From Pseudolabrys sp. (lineage in GTDB: Bacteria > Pseudomonadota > Alphaproteobacteria > Rhizobiales > Xanthobacteraceae): a DNA stretch of 52,589 nucleotides. The position numbers were made by a program, and so were the translations under genes. The notes beneath the pieces were generated by a model. That model was not told the DNA's origin. It worked only from the letters and a program-made list of their open reading frames with translations, and did no database searches. Numbering within the stretch: position 1 is the first letter of the stretch; each line of letters opens with the position of its first letter. The DNA is taken from assembly GCA_025929185.1 (NCBI GenBank), contig JAICMO010000004.1:1-52589 (forward strand), in the 5' to 3' direction. Below are positions 42,706 through 51,279 of this stretch, piece by piece.

Positions 42706-45009
42706 ATGCCCCCGCTCAAATTCGGCTTCGGACAGGCGGTCACACGCAAGGAAGACGATCCGCTCTTGCGCGGCGCGGGCCGCTATATCGCCGACGCCGT
42801 CCCGGCCGGCGCGCTGCGTGCGGTTGTGCTGCGCTCGCCACATCCGCACGCCCGCTTTCGGATCGCTGATCTCGGCAAGGCGCGGGCCATGCCCGGCGTG
42901 CGGCTGATCCTGACCGCCGAGGATATTGGCGATCTAGGCAACATGCCCTGCGAAGGGTTGATCCCGGATGTTTCAATCGCGATTCCGCCTTACCCGGTGC
43001 TGGCGCGCGAGACCGTGCGTCACGTCGGCGATGCGATTGCTTTTGTGGTCGCGGACGATGTGGATCTCGCTCAGGACGCCGCCGAAGCCATCCCGGTCGA
43101 ATGGGAGCCGCTGCCGCACGTCATCGGTGCGATGGCCGCCCTTGCGCCGGGCGCGCCGCAGGTCTGGCCGGACCGTCCCGGCAATGTTGCGTTCGAAGTT
43201 GCGGTTGGTGACGCGCAAGCGACGCGTGAGGCTTTCGATAGCGCCGCACGGGCCGTTTCGATCGACCTCGTCAACCAGCGGGTCGTCACGAACTATATCG
43301 ACACGCGCGGGGTCATCGCGGAATACGACGGCGAGCGTTACACGCTGACCCTTGGCAGTCAGGGCAGCCACGCCATTCGTGACTCGCTCTGCGAGGCTGT
43401 GCTGCGGATTCCGCCGGAGCAGATGCGCGTCATCACGCCGGATGTGGGCGGCGGTTTCGGCACAAAATTGTTTCCCTTCCGGGAATATCCGCTTGCCGCA
43501 GTCGCCGCCGAATGGTTGCGCCGGCCGGTTGCCTGGCTGTGCAGCCGCAGCGAGCACTTCCTCGCCGACAGCCAGGGAAGAGACAACATCACGACAGCGC
43601 GACTTGCGCTCGACGCCAAGGGCCGATTTCTTGCGCTCGACATCGACATCATCGCCGACATGGGCGCTTATCTCTCGTGCTATGCGCCTTACATTCCGTG
43701 GCTCGGCGTCGGCATGGCCCCCGGCCTCTACGACATTCCCGTTTGCCATGTGCGCTTGCGCGGTGCGTACACGAACACCGTGCCGGTCGATGCTTATCGT
43801 GGCGCGGGGCGGCCGGAGGCGTCTTACGTCATCGAGCGACTCGTCGATGCCGCTGCGCATGATCTCGACATCGCGCCAGACATGCTGCGCCGGCGAAATT
43901 TCATTCGCTCAAGCGAAATGCCTTATAGAACGCAGACCGGGAAGATTTATGACTCCGGCGATTTCGCCGCGCATCTCAAGCGCGCGCAGGAAATCGCGGA
44001 CTGGGATGGCTTCAAGAAGCGCGCCGCGGCTTCGAGACGGGCAGGGCGCCTGCGCGGCATCGGGCTTTCGACATACATCGAAGGCTGCGGCGGCAACGGG
44101 CCGGAGACGGCAACCGTACGGCTCGAGCGCGACGGCGGCCTCACTGTTCTGATCGGTTCGCAATCGAGCGGACAAGGACACGCCACCGCTTTTGCTCAGG
44201 TCGTCGCGGATCAACTTGGCCTGCCGCCCGAAAAAGTGCGTGTCGTGCAGGGCGACACCGATGTGATTGCGACTGGCGCCGGCACCGGCGGCTCGAGTTC
44301 GATACCGGTCGGCGGCGTGGCGCTCGAAGGCGCGAGCCGCAAGCTCGCAGAGCGCATCAAGCGGCTGGCGGCCGAGGCCCTCGAAGCCGCGCCCGCCGAT
44401 CTGGAAATCGATGGCGGAGCCGTGCGGGTCGCCGGGACGGATCGCTTAATCTCTCTTGCCGATCTGGCCGCGCGTGAGGGGATCGAGCGAGAGCAATTGA
44501 CTGCGAGCGACACGTTCGCTCCCGATCTGCCGACGTTCCCGAACGGCACGCACCTTGCGGAGGTCGAGGTCGATCCGGATACCGGCGCGGTGACGGTCAT
44601 CAATTACGTGGTGGTGGACGACTTCGGCGCAACGCTCAATCCCGCGTTGCTGGAAGGCCAGGTGCATGGCGGCACGGTGCAGGGCATCGGTCAGGCGCTG
44701 ATGGAGAACACTGTGTATGATCCGGCATCTGGTCAACTGCTGACTGCAAGCCTGATGGACTATCCATTGCCGCGTGCGGCCGACGCGCCGTCGTTCACTT
44801 TCGAGACACGCAATGTGCCGTGCAAGAACAACCCGTTGGGAATCAAGGGAGCGGGCGAGGCCGGCGCGATCGGTTCATGTCCGGCAGTCTTGAATGCCAT
44901 TGTTGATGCTCTCTGGCGCGCGTATCGCATCCGCGACATCGACATGCCGGCGACGCCGCAACGCGTTTGGGCGGCGATCGAAAAGGCCCGAAAAGCCGCC
45001 GCTACTTGA
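42706..45009 (+). CDS. Molybdenum hydroxylase large subunit (xanthine dehydrogenase family)
   Basis: Mo-cofactor binding subunit of about 767 residues. N-terminal FGFGQAVTRKEDDPLLRGAGRYIAD, then VVTNYIDTRGVIAEYD, PDVGGGFGTKLFPFREY, VDAYRGAGRPEA, IGSQSSGQGHATAFAQ and the catalytic-Glu loop KGAGEAGAIGSCPAV. The loop AYRGAGRPEA lacks the Cys of true CO dehydrogenase (AYRCSFR), so it is an aldehyde/aromatic hydroxylase type. No FeS or FAD subunit gene adjoins, but two cytochromes c follow and may accept electrons. ATG 42706 preferred; GTG 42697 adds three residues. Confidence 0.85.
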   Translation: MPPLKFGFGQAVTRKEDDPLLRGAGRYIADAVPAGALRAVVLRSPHPHARFRIADLGKARAMPGVRLILTAEDIGDLGNMPCEGLIPDVSIAIPPYPVLARETVRHVGDAIAFVVADDVDLAQDAAEAIPVEWEPLPHVIGAMAALAPGAPQVWPDRPGNVAFEVAVGDAQATREAFDSAARAVSIDLVNQRVVTNYIDTRGVIAEYDGERYTLTLGSQGSHAIRDSLCEAVLRIPPEQMRVITPDVGGGFGTKLFPFREYPLAAVAAEWLRRPVAWLCSRSEHFLADSQGRDNITTARLALDAKGRFLALDIDIIADMGAYLSCYAPYIPWLGVGMAPGLYDIPVCHVRLRGAYTNTVPVDAYRGAGRPEASYVIERLVDAAAHDLDIAPDMLRRRNFIRSSEMPYRTQTGKIYDSGDFAAHLKRAQEIADWDGFKKRAAASRRAGRLRGIGLSTYIEGCGGNGPETATVRLERDGGLTVLIGSQSSGQGHATAFAQVVADQLGLPPEKVRVVQGDTDVIATGAGTGGSSSIPVGGVALEGASRKLAERIKRLAAEALEAAPADLEIDGGAVRVAGTDRLISLADLAAREGIEREQLTASDTFAPDLPTFPNGTHLAEVEVDPDTGAVTVINYVVVDDFGATLNPALLEGQVHGGTVQGIGQALMENTVYDPASGQLLTASLMDYPLPRAADAPSFTFETRNVPCKNNPLGIKGAGEAGAIGSCPAVLNAIVDALWRAYRIRDIDMPATPQRVWAAIEKARKAAAT

Positions 45010-45132
45010 TTTTTTTGCATTCACGAGTTCGTGATCGCCGCGGCGCCTGCGACGTTTCCGCTGCGGCAGGAATAAGCCCAACAGGGTGGTGTTTGCTGAG
45101 GGTCGGACAAACCGATCCAACGGGGGAATTTC

Positions 45133-45576
45133 ATGAAAGTTGCTACGATCGTGGTGGCCGTTGCCGCCGTCGCTCTGGGCGTAACCTCTGTCCTGGCGCA
45201 GCAAGATCCGATTGCGGCCCGTCAGAAGCTGATGAAGGCGAATGGCGCGGAGGCCAAGATTGGCGTCGCCATGACCAAGGGAGAAACCCCGTTTGACCTC
45301 GCAAAGGCGAAAAAGATTTTCGTGACGTTCGAGGAAGCAGCGGACAAGATGCCTAATCTTTTCCCGGAAAATTCCAAGACCGGAGAAAAGACGAGAGCGT
45401 CGCCGAAAATTTGGGAGAACATGGCTGACGTCAAAGCCAAGTTCGAGAAACTCGGCAATGATGCGAAAGCCGCTGAAGCTTCGGTCAAGGACCTGGCGAC
45501 CTTCAAGACCGCATTCGCCGAAATCGGCAAAGATTGTGGAGGGTGCCATAAAGCGTACCGCTTAGAGAAGAAGTAA
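45133..45576 (+). CDS. Cytochrome c' (class II)
   Basis: Periplasmic heme protein, 147-residue precursor with a signal peptide (about 1-22, MKVATIVVAVAAVALGV, cleavage after VLAQ). The four-helix type has its CGGCH heme motif close to the C-terminus (CGGCHKAYR, about residue 135), as in cytochrome c'. Roles in the family include NO binding and electron transfer. ATG 45133 follows a G-rich site. It lies between the Mo hydroxylase and a diheme cytochrome and is followed by a terminator hairpin. Confidence 0.88.
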   Translation: MKVATIVVAVAAVALGVTSVLAQQDPIAARQKLMKANGAEAKIGVAMTKGETPFDLAKAKKIFVTFEEAADKMPNLFPENSKTGEKTRASPKIWENMADVKAKFEKLGNDAKAAEASVKDLATFKTAFAEIGKDCGGCHKAYRLEKK

Positions 45577-45604
45577 CTTTTCGCCTGAACAGCGGCAAAG
45601 TTTG

Positions 45605-45647
45605 GCTGGGCGGCCATCCGACGGGGATGCGTCGCCCAGCGGCTTTT
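45605..45647 (+). terminator. Intrinsic terminator after cytochrome c'
   Basis: GCTGGGCG (45605-45612) pairs with CGCCCAGC (45633-45640). An inner CATCC/GGATG stem strengthens it, and TTTT follows at 45644-45647. It separates cytochrome c' from the diheme cytochrome gene. Confidence 0.6.
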
Positions 45648-45694
45648 CGGGGGTGCTTTGAATGAATAGGATTGCGCGCCATTCGGGAGGATTG

Positions 45695-46666
45695 ATGATG
45701 TTGCGCAAGGTGATCGTCGCTGCGGTCATCGTGGTGATTGTCGGGCTTGGCGCATTTTGGGTTCTCACAATCCCATCGACCGTGTCGGCGAGCGCGCTTT
45801 CGCCCCACACGCCGGATCTCACCAACGGCAAGGAGATGTTCTTTGCCGGCGGATGTGCATCCTGCCACGCCATACCGAAGCAGAAAGATCACACGAGGCT
45901 GGGCGGCGGCCTGGCACTGCGCTCGCCTTTCGGCACGTTCTACGTGCCGAACATTTCGCCCGACATGAAGGATGGCATCGGGTCTTGGACCGAAGTGCAA
46001 TTTGTTACGGCTGTGACCAAAGGTACGTCGCCGCAAGGCCACCATCTTTACCCGGCCTTTCCCTATACGTCCTACCAGCGCATGCGCGTTGATGACGTGC
46101 GCGATCTCTTCGCCTACATCAAGACGCTGCCGCCCGTTTCAGGCCGCGCGCGCGATCACGACCTGCCGTTTCCGTTCGACATCCGGCGCACGATTGGAAT
46201 CTGGAAGCTGCTCTTTCTCGACGGCAAACCCTTCAAGCCGGATCCGACGAAATCGGCGGAATGGAATAGAGGCGCTTACCTCGTCAACGGACCGGGACAC
46301 TGCGCTGAGTGTCATTCACCGCGTAATGCATTAGGCGCGATCATCCCGGACAAGCGCTTCACCGGCGGACCGAGTCCCGACGGACAAGGCGGCGTTCCCA
46401 ACATCACGCAATTCAAGCTGAAGGACTGGTCGATATCGGATATCGCGGAAACGCTGAAAAGCGGCTTCACGCCCGACGCCGACAGCGTGGGTGGCAGCAT
46501 GGTCGAGGTCGTGGACAATACCTCGAAGCTGACCGACGCCGATCGCAAAGCGATGGCGACCTACATCAAATCGTTGCCGCCGGTTGAGGGGCAACCGACA
46601 CCGAAGCAGAAGCAGGACGAAGAGAATGAGGAGGAAAATCAGGACGATGAAAATGAAAATAAATGA
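45695..46666 (+). CDS. Membrane-anchored diheme cytochrome c
   Basis: About 323 residues. An N-terminal hydrophobic anchor (VIVAAVIVVIVGLGAFWVL) is followed by two cytochrome c domains with CASCH (54-58) and CAECH (about 203-207). It resembles cytochrome subunits that take electrons from alcohol, gluconate or Mo-hydroxylase dehydrogenases, and may partner the Mo subunit 0.7 kb upstream. The ATG at 45695 has GGGAGG just upstream; 45662 is weaker. The C-terminus is an acidic, Asn-rich tail (EENEEENQDDENENK) not typical of the family. Confidence 0.83.
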   Translation: MMLRKVIVAAVIVVIVGLGAFWVLTIPSTVSASALSPHTPDLTNGKEMFFAGGCASCHAIPKQKDHTRLGGGLALRSPFGTFYVPNISPDMKDGIGSWTEVQFVTAVTKGTSPQGHHLYPAFPYTSYQRMRVDDVRDLFAYIKTLPPVSGRARDHDLPFPFDIRRTIGIWKLLFLDGKPFKPDPTKSAEWNRGAYLVNGPGHCAECHSPRNALGAIIPDKRFTGGPSPDGQGGVPNITQFKLKDWSISDIAETLKSGFTPDADSVGGSMVEVVDNTSKLTDADRKAMATYIKSLPPVEGQPTPKQKQDEENEEENQDDENENK

Positions 46667-46669
46667 ATC

Positions 46670-46912
46670 TCACGCCTGAAACGCCTTGAAAGTGATGATC
46701 GTGCGCGTGTCCTGGATGCCCGGAATCGTCTGCACCTGCTCGTTGACGAAGTGGCCGATATCGGTGCCGGGCTCGACATAGAATTTCACCAGCAGGTCGA
46801 AGTCGCCCGCCGTCGAATAGATTTCGGAAGCGATTTCGGACTCGGCGAGTTTGTTCGCCACGTCATAGGATTTGCCGAGCTGGCATTTGATCTGCACGAA
46901 AAAGGGGGTCAT
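46670..46912 (-). CDS. Stand-alone Lrp/AsnC ligand-binding (RAM) domain protein
   Basis: Small protein of 80 residues equal to the effector-binding domain of Lrp/AsnC regulators without a helix-turn-helix: VQIKCQLGKSYDVANKL, YSTAGDFDLLVKFYV, IPGIQDTRTIITFKAF. ATG 46912 follows GGAGG; longer readings run into the repeat. Stand-alone members form ring oligomers that bind amino acids. Convergent with the diheme cytochrome gene, whose stop is 3 nt away. Function here unknown. Confidence 0.83.
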   Translation of the reverse strand: MTPFFVQIKCQLGKSYDVANKLAESEIASEIYSTAGDFDLLVKFYVEPGTDIGHFVNEQVQTIPGIQDTRTIITFKAFQA

Positions 46913-46976
46913 CGCGGCCTCCGGTTTATTGTCAATCCAGCAAAAACGCCTCTCTATGGCAAGGCGCCAAGTTTCC

Positions 46977-47070
46977 GTCATTCCGGGGCGCTCGCGCAGC
47001 GAGCGAACCCGAAATCCAGTGCGATCTTCTGGATTCGGGTCCGGCACCTTCGGTGCCGTCCCGGAATGAC
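46977..47070. repeat. Cloverleaf-like palindromic intergenic repeat of the Bradyrhizobium-relative type
   Basis: GTCATTCCGGG (46977) and CCCGGAATGAC (47060-47070) form an 11-bp closing stem. Inside are three hairpins: CGCTCG/CGAGCG, ATCCAG/CTGGAT and CGGCACC-TTC-GGTGCCG. The layout is a three-armed cloverleaf of 94 bp. Elements starting CATTCCGGGGC are frequent between genes in Bradyrhizobiaceae and relatives, which supports the taxonomic guess. Only one copy is in this window. Confidence 0.75.
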
Positions 47071-47130
47071 GCTGAGGGTACTTTCTCGCGCTTGCGTTGA
47101 GCATCCGCGCGGAATATCTACGGTCCGGCA

Positions 47131-47219
47131 ATCTCGTGGGGTGTCCGGCATTGGCCGGGCTGAGAGGCTTTTGAAGCCAACCCAACGAACCTGATCCGGG
47201 TCATGCCGGCGGAGGGAGA
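47131..47219 (+). ncRNA. TPP riboswitch (THI element)
   Basis: Conserved THI-box pieces appear in order: GGGGTG at 47137, CTGAGAGG at 47160, ACCC at 47180, GAACCTGATCCGGGT at 47187 and ATGCCGGCGGAGGGA at 47203. A short P1 can form between TCTC (47132) and GAGA (47216). The Shine-Dalgarno GGAGGGAG (47211-47218) lies in the 3' side of P1, 5 nt before the thiM ATG. TPP binding should therefore hide the ribosome site and lower translation of thiMED. Confidence 0.95.
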
Positions 47220-47223
47220 AGAG

Positions 47224-48006
47224 ATGCACGCTCCTGAAGGTTCTCGGTCGGCCGAGCTGCCGCACATGGCCGCAGACGTTCTGGCGCGCCTGCGCGCGCG
47301 GGCGCCGCGCGTGCATTGCATCACCAACGGCGTGGCGCAGAATTTCACCGCCAACATGCTGCTCGCGGCCGGCGCCGCGCCGTCGATGACCATCTCACCG
47401 GAGGAGATCGCGCAGTTTGTCGCAGGCGCCGATGCGCTGCTGGTCAATCTCGGCACTCTCGATCGCGAGCGCCGCGAGGCGGTGGAAATCGCGGTTGCTG
47501 CGGCTTCACAAGCCGGCAAGCGCTGGGTTCTCGATCCGGTGTTCATCGATCGTGCGCCCAAGCGCGCCGGTTTTGCCCGCGCGTTGATGAACAAGCATCC
47601 CACGGCATTGCGTCTCAACGGCGCGGAGTTTCTGGCGCTGTCAGGCGCGGGCGACGATCGCGAGGCGCTCATGGACTATGCGCGCGTGCATTCCGTCGTG
47701 GTCGCGCTCTCCGGCAAGACCGACCTCGTTGGCGACGGTGCGCGCATCGCGGCGATTTCCAACGGCGATCCGCTGATGGCGCGCGTGACCGCTATGGGCT
47801 GCGCGGCTTCCGCGCTCGTCGCGGCCTGTGTCGCGGTCGAAAACGACGCGTGGCGCGCCTGTGCCGCCGCGCTTTTGATTCTTGGCGTGGCGGGCGAAAT
47901 TGCCGCGGCGGAGGCGAAAGGGCCGGGAAGTTTCGGCGCGGCGATCGTCGATGCGGTTTTCGCACTCGACGGCGAGACGCTCATGCAACGCGCAAAGGTT
48001 TCGTGA
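47224..48006 (+). CDS. thiM: Hydroxyethylthiazole kinase
   Basis: Salvage enzyme of 260 residues that phosphorylates 4-methyl-5-(2-hydroxyethyl)thiazole for thiamine synthesis. Motifs are VHCITNGVAQNFTANMLLA, GAAPSMTISPEEI, NLGTLD, WVLDPVFI and the ATP/substrate-site MGCAASALVAAC where the catalytic Cys lies. ATG 47224 directly follows the riboswitch. Its stop overlaps the thiE ATG (TGATG). Confidence 0.92.
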   Translation: MHAPEGSRSAELPHMAADVLARLRARAPRVHCITNGVAQNFTANMLLAAGAAPSMTISPEEIAQFVAGADALLVNLGTLDRERREAVEIAVAAASQAGKRWVLDPVFIDRAPKRAGFARALMNKHPTALRLNGAEFLALSGAGDDREALMDYARVHSVVVALSGKTDLVGDGARIAAISNGDPLMARVTAMGCAASALVAACVAVENDAWRACAAALLILGVAGEIAAAEAKGPGSFGAAIVDAVFALDGETLMQRAKVS

Positions 48007-48668
48007 TGACCGTCGACGTCCGTCTTTATGCCATTGTCGATCCGGAGCATACCGGCGGGCGCGATCTCGCCGACCTTGCGAAAGAGCTCGCGTTAGGCGG
48101 CGCAACGCTGGTGCAGTTGCGGGACAAGAAAGGTTCGACGCGCGAGATGATCGAACGCGCCCGGACCTTGGCGCATGTGCTCGCGCCGACCCATGTGCCG
48201 CTCCTTGTCAACGATCGTGTCGACGTCGCACTTGCCGTCGAGGCCGATGGCGTGCACATCGGTCAGGACGACATGCCGGCTGCGGACGCGCGGCTGCTGC
48301 TTGGCCGTCAGGCCATCATCGGCCTCAGCGTGAAGACGCTTGAGCAGGCGGCTAACGCGCCGCTCGACCACCTCGACTACGTCGCCATCGGCGGCGTGTT
48401 TGCGACGACATCGAAGCACAATACTTCGCGGCCGATCGGTCTCGACGGTTTGCGCGCGATTGCGCAGGCGGTCCGGTCGCGCGCGCCGAATTTTCCGATT
48501 TGTGCGATCGCGGGAATCAATGAAGAAAACGCGGCAAACGTCATCGAGGCCGGCGCCGATGGTGTTTCCGTTATCTCAGCTCTTTCGCTCGCGGCCGATC
48601 CGCGTCTGGCAACACAACAGTTGCGCGAGATTGTCGATGAATCTCTGAAAAGGCGAGGGCGGCTATGA
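48006..48668 (+). CDS. thiE: Thiamine phosphate synthase
   Basis: TIM-barrel enzyme of 220 residues joining HMP-PP and thiazole phosphate. [73 protein letters not shown] and [12 protein letters not shown] are the expected motifs. ATG 48006 overlaps the thiM stop; the gene overlaps thiD by 4 nt. Confidence 0.93.
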   Translation: MTVDVRLYAIVDPEHTGGRDLADLAKELALGGATLVQLRDKKGSTREMIERARTLAHVLAPTHVPLLVNDRVDVALAVEADGVHIGQDDMPAADARLLLGRQAIIGLSVKTLEQAANAPLDHLDYVAIGGVFATTSKHNTSRPIGLDGLRAIAQAVRSRAPNFPICAIAGINEENAANVIEAGADGVSVISALSLAADPRLATQQLREIVDESLKRRGRL

Positions 48669-49471
48669 CCGCAATCGCCCTGACCATCGCCGGATCGGAT
48701 TCGAGCGGCGGCGCCGGCATCCAGGCCGATCTCAAGACGTTTGCCGCGCTCGGCGTTTATGGGGCGTCGATCATTACGGCGCTGACGGCGCAAAACACGC
48801 GCGGCGTTGCCGGCATCCACGACGTGCCGCCGGATTTCGTCGCGGCACAGATGAGTGCCGTGTTTTCCGACTTGAAAGTGGATGCGGTGAAAATCGGCAT
48901 GCTGTCAAATCGCGCGATCATCGAAACGGTGGCGACGGGACTCGATCGCCATCGCGCGAAAAACATCGTGCTCGATCCGGTGATGGTCGCAACCTCGGGC
49001 GACCATCTGCTTGCGGCCGATGCTGTGGAAGCGCTGCGTGCTCAGCTCATTCCGCGCGCTTTGATCGTCACGCCTAATCTGCCGGAAGCTGCCGCACTGA
49101 CCGATAGGCCGCTCGCTGGCAACGAAAAGGAGATGGAAACGCAGGCGCGAGCGATCCTTCGTCTCGGCCCCGCGTACGTGCTTATCAAAGGCGGCCACGG
49201 CGACGGCGCGGAGAGCATCGATCTGCTGGTGGGGCAGAGTGATGTCGTCGGTCTGAAGGCGAAACGCATCGATACGACGAACACGCATGGAACCGGCTGT
49301 ACGCTGTCCTCGGCCGTCGCTGCCGGCGTTGCGAAGGGTCTCGAACTCGTTACCGCGGTGCAAGAGGCCAAGACCTTCGTCACTTACGCCATTGCCGCCG
49401 CCGATCGCCTCAACGTCGGCTCCGGCCACGGCCCGCTGCATCATTTTCACGATTACTGGAAAGCGCCATGA
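48665..49471 (+). CDS. thiD: Hydroxymethylpyrimidine/phosphomethylpyrimidine kinase
   Basis: Ribokinase-fold enzyme of 268 residues phosphorylating HMP and [63 protein letters not shown] and the catalytic [15 protein letters not shown] are present. Last of the riboswitch-controlled salvage trio. The 3' end carries a 13-bp duplication that includes the stop. Confidence 0.93.
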   Translation: MTAIALTIAGSDSSGGAGIQADLKTFAALGVYGASIITALTAQNTRGVAGIHDVPPDFVAAQMSAVFSDLKVDAVKIGMLSNRAIIETVATGLDRHRAKNIVLDPVMVATSGDHLLAADAVEALRAQLIPRALIVTPNLPEAAALTDRPLAGNEKEMETQARAILRLGPAYVLIKGGHGDGAESIDLLVGQSDVVGLKAKRIDTTNTHGTGCTLSSAVAAGVAKGLELVTAVQEAKTFVTYAIAAADRLNVGSGHGPLHHFHDYWKAP

Positions 49472-49488
49472 ACCTGAAAGCGCCATGA
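49459..49488 (+). repeat. 13-bp direct repeat at the thiD stop codon
   Basis: GAAAGCGCCATGA occurs at 49459-49471 and 49476-49488, offset by 17 bp. The first copy contains the thiD TGA stop; the second is non-coding. Small local duplication, probably slippage. Confidence 0.8.
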
Positions 49489-49522
49489 GCGTGACACTGT
49501 TTGCATCTGTTGGAGGATACGC

Positions 49523-50587
49523 ATGACCACACGCCGCACTTTCATCGCTACTGTCGCCACGGGGGCGCTTGCCGCGGCGGCGATCGCACGCGCCGACACG
49601 AAGAAATGGCGCATGGTCACCTCCTGGCCGAAGCGGCTGCCGGGCCCCGGCATGTCGGCCGAGCGCGTCGCCTCGCGCATCCGCGCGCTCTCCGGCGGAC
49701 GGCTCGACATCAGCGTTCACGCAGCGGGCGAACTCGTTCCCGCCTTCGGCGTGCTCGACGCCGTCGGCAACGGCGTCGCCGAGATCGGGCACACCGCCTC
49801 GTTTTACTGGCAGGGCAAGATGCCGGCCGCCGCCTTCTTCACCACCGTGCCGTTCGGCCTCACGCCGAACGAGCACGTATCATGGGTCGACGTTGGCGGC
49901 GGGCAGGCGTTGTGGGATGAGCTTTACAAGCCGTTCGGCGTCAAGCCCTTCATGGGTGGTAACACCGGCGTGTGCATGGGCGGCTGGTTTCGCCGCGAGA
50001 TCAAGAGTCTCGTCGACGTCCGCGGCCTCAAGCTGCGCTCGCTTGGACTCGGCGGCGAAATCTATCGCCGGCTCGGCGCCACGCCGCAGACCATGGCGCC
50101 GTCGCAAATTCTGCCGAGCCTGCAATCCGGCGTCATCGAGGCCGCCGAATTCGTCGGCCCCGGCTCCGACATCGCGCTCGGGCTCTACCGCGTGGCCTCG
50201 TTCTACTACTACCCCGGCTTCAACAAGCCGAACGGCACCGGCGAGTGCATCGTCGCACGCAAGGAATGGGAGACGCTCGACTCCGAGCTGAAGGCAATCG
50301 TCGCGCACGCTTGCGCCGCGGAGGCTTCCTACGCGCTCGCCGAGATGGAGCGGCTCGATGCGGAAGCGCTCGCCGCGCTCACCGGGGAGCATCACGTCAA
50401 GCTGCGCGCGTTCCCGTCCGATTTCGTCGCCGCCGCGCGCAAGCAATCGGTCGACGTGCTCGGCGAAGTGGCCGCGCGCGACGCCATCGGCAACAAAGTG
50501 CACGGCTCCTACATCGCATTCCGCGACCGCACGGCCAACTGGTCGCGCGTGTCGATCGAGGCGGTGCTGGGGGCGAGGGGAGTCTAG
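49523..50587 (+). CDS. TRAP transporter solute-binding protein (DctP/TakP-like)
   Basis: Periplasmic binding protein of 354 residues with a Tat signal (TTRRTFIATVATGALAAAA, cleavage after ARA). KKWRMVTSWPKRLPGPG, AGELVPAFGVLDAVGNG, FFTTVPFGLTPNEH, VDVRGLKLRSLGLGGE and AEFVGPGSDIALGLY match the 2-keto acid binding group, in which the Arg of LKLRS meets the carboxylate. No DctQ or DctM membrane genes adjoin, so its transporter is encoded elsewhere. Confidence 0.88.
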   Translation: MTTRRTFIATVATGALAAAAIARADTKKWRMVTSWPKRLPGPGMSAERVASRIRALSGGRLDISVHAAGELVPAFGVLDAVGNGVAEIGHTASFYWQGKMPAAAFFTTVPFGLTPNEHVSWVDVGGGQALWDELYKPFGVKPFMGGNTGVCMGGWFRREIKSLVDVRGLKLRSLGLGGEIYRRLGATPQTMAPSQILPSLQSGVIEAAEFVGPGSDIALGLYRVASFYYYPGFNKPNGTGECIVARKEWETLDSELKAIVAHACAAEASYALAEMERLDAEALAALTGEHHVKLRAFPSDFVAAARKQSVDVLGEVAARDAIGNKVHGSYIAFRDRTANWSRVSIEAVLGARGV

Positions 50588-50652
50588 ACCTGCCCGCGCG
50601 CCATCCGCCACGGGCCTGTCAGCATGATAGACTGCGCGTAGGTGGACGCCAC

Positions 50653-50874
50653 ATGGATTATCGAAGCATCATCACCATTGAGCCCGGCAAGCGGGGCGGC
50701 CGGCCCTGCATTCGCGGTATGCGTATCGCGGTTAGCGACGTACTCGGCTGGCTCGCAGTCGGCATGTCGCACGCCGAGATTCTCGCCGACTATCCGGAAT
50801 TGACCGACGAAGACATCCGCGCGTCCCTTGCGTATGCAGCCGATCGCGAGCGGCGCCTGATCACCGCTCAATGA
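50653..50874 (+). CDS. DUF433-type antitoxin
   Basis: Small helix-turn-helix protein of 73 residues: IITIEPGKRGGRPCIRGMRI, VSDVLGWLAVGMSHAEILADYPELT, IRASLAYAADRE. DUF433 proteins are usually antitoxins for a DUF5615 PIN-like toxin. Its stop overlaps the ATG of the next frame (ATGA), the usual pair layout. The toxin frame downstream is broken, so this may now be an orphan antitoxin. Confidence 0.83.
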   Translation: MDYRSIITIEPGKRGGRPCIRGMRIAVSDVLGWLAVGMSHAEILADYPELTDEDIRASLAYAADRERRLITAQ

Positions 50875-51198
50875 AGCTGCTGTTCGATCAGAATCTGAGC
50901 TTTAAACTCTGTGGACGCCTCGCCGATCTATTTCCCGGGTCCAGTCACGTGCGGTTGCTTGAACTGCACCAAGCGGACGATCGGGCGATTTGGATACGCG
51001 AAGGATAATGGTTTCGTGCTGGTCTCACTTGACGCTGATTTTGCGGAGATGGCGGCGCTGTTTAATCAGCCGCCCAAGGTGATCTGGCTGCGCCGCGGCA
51101 ATCAGACAACATCGGCCATTGAAGGCTTGCTGCGCAGTCATGCGGAGATGATCGCTGCATTCGAGCACGATGATACCGCATGCATGGAGCTCTATTGA
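50871..51198 (+). pseudogene. DUF5615 PIN-like toxin, frameshifted
   Basis: ATG 50871 gives MKLLFDQNLSFKLCGRLADL and continues to DDRAIWIREG, then meets TAA at 51006-51008. The rest of the family sequence (YAKDNGFVLVSLDADFAEM, PPKVIWLRRGNQTTSAIEGLL) is in the next frame and ends at 51196-51198. Lining up with the usual IW-x-YA-x-NGF spacing implies two bases lost, or one gained, near 50992-50997. The Asp residues of the PIN-like site are split between frames. A sequencing error is possible. Confidence 0.8.
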
Positions 51199-51279
51199 GC
51201 TGACCGCGGCCGCGCGCAAACATTCCGCTTAATGCGATTGCAAACCCGTAAGTCGCCTGCTCACTAAAACCTCGTCCGC

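Noticed and set aside
41800-42849. Long minus-strand frame opposite the RND pump
   Set aside because: Low-complexity, charged shadow with no family features; the plus-strand pump is certain.
42706-45009. Aerobic carbon monoxide dehydrogenase (CoxL)
   Set aside because: The active-site loop reads AYRGAGRPEA rather than the AYRCSFR of true CO dehydrogenase, and coxS/coxM are absent.
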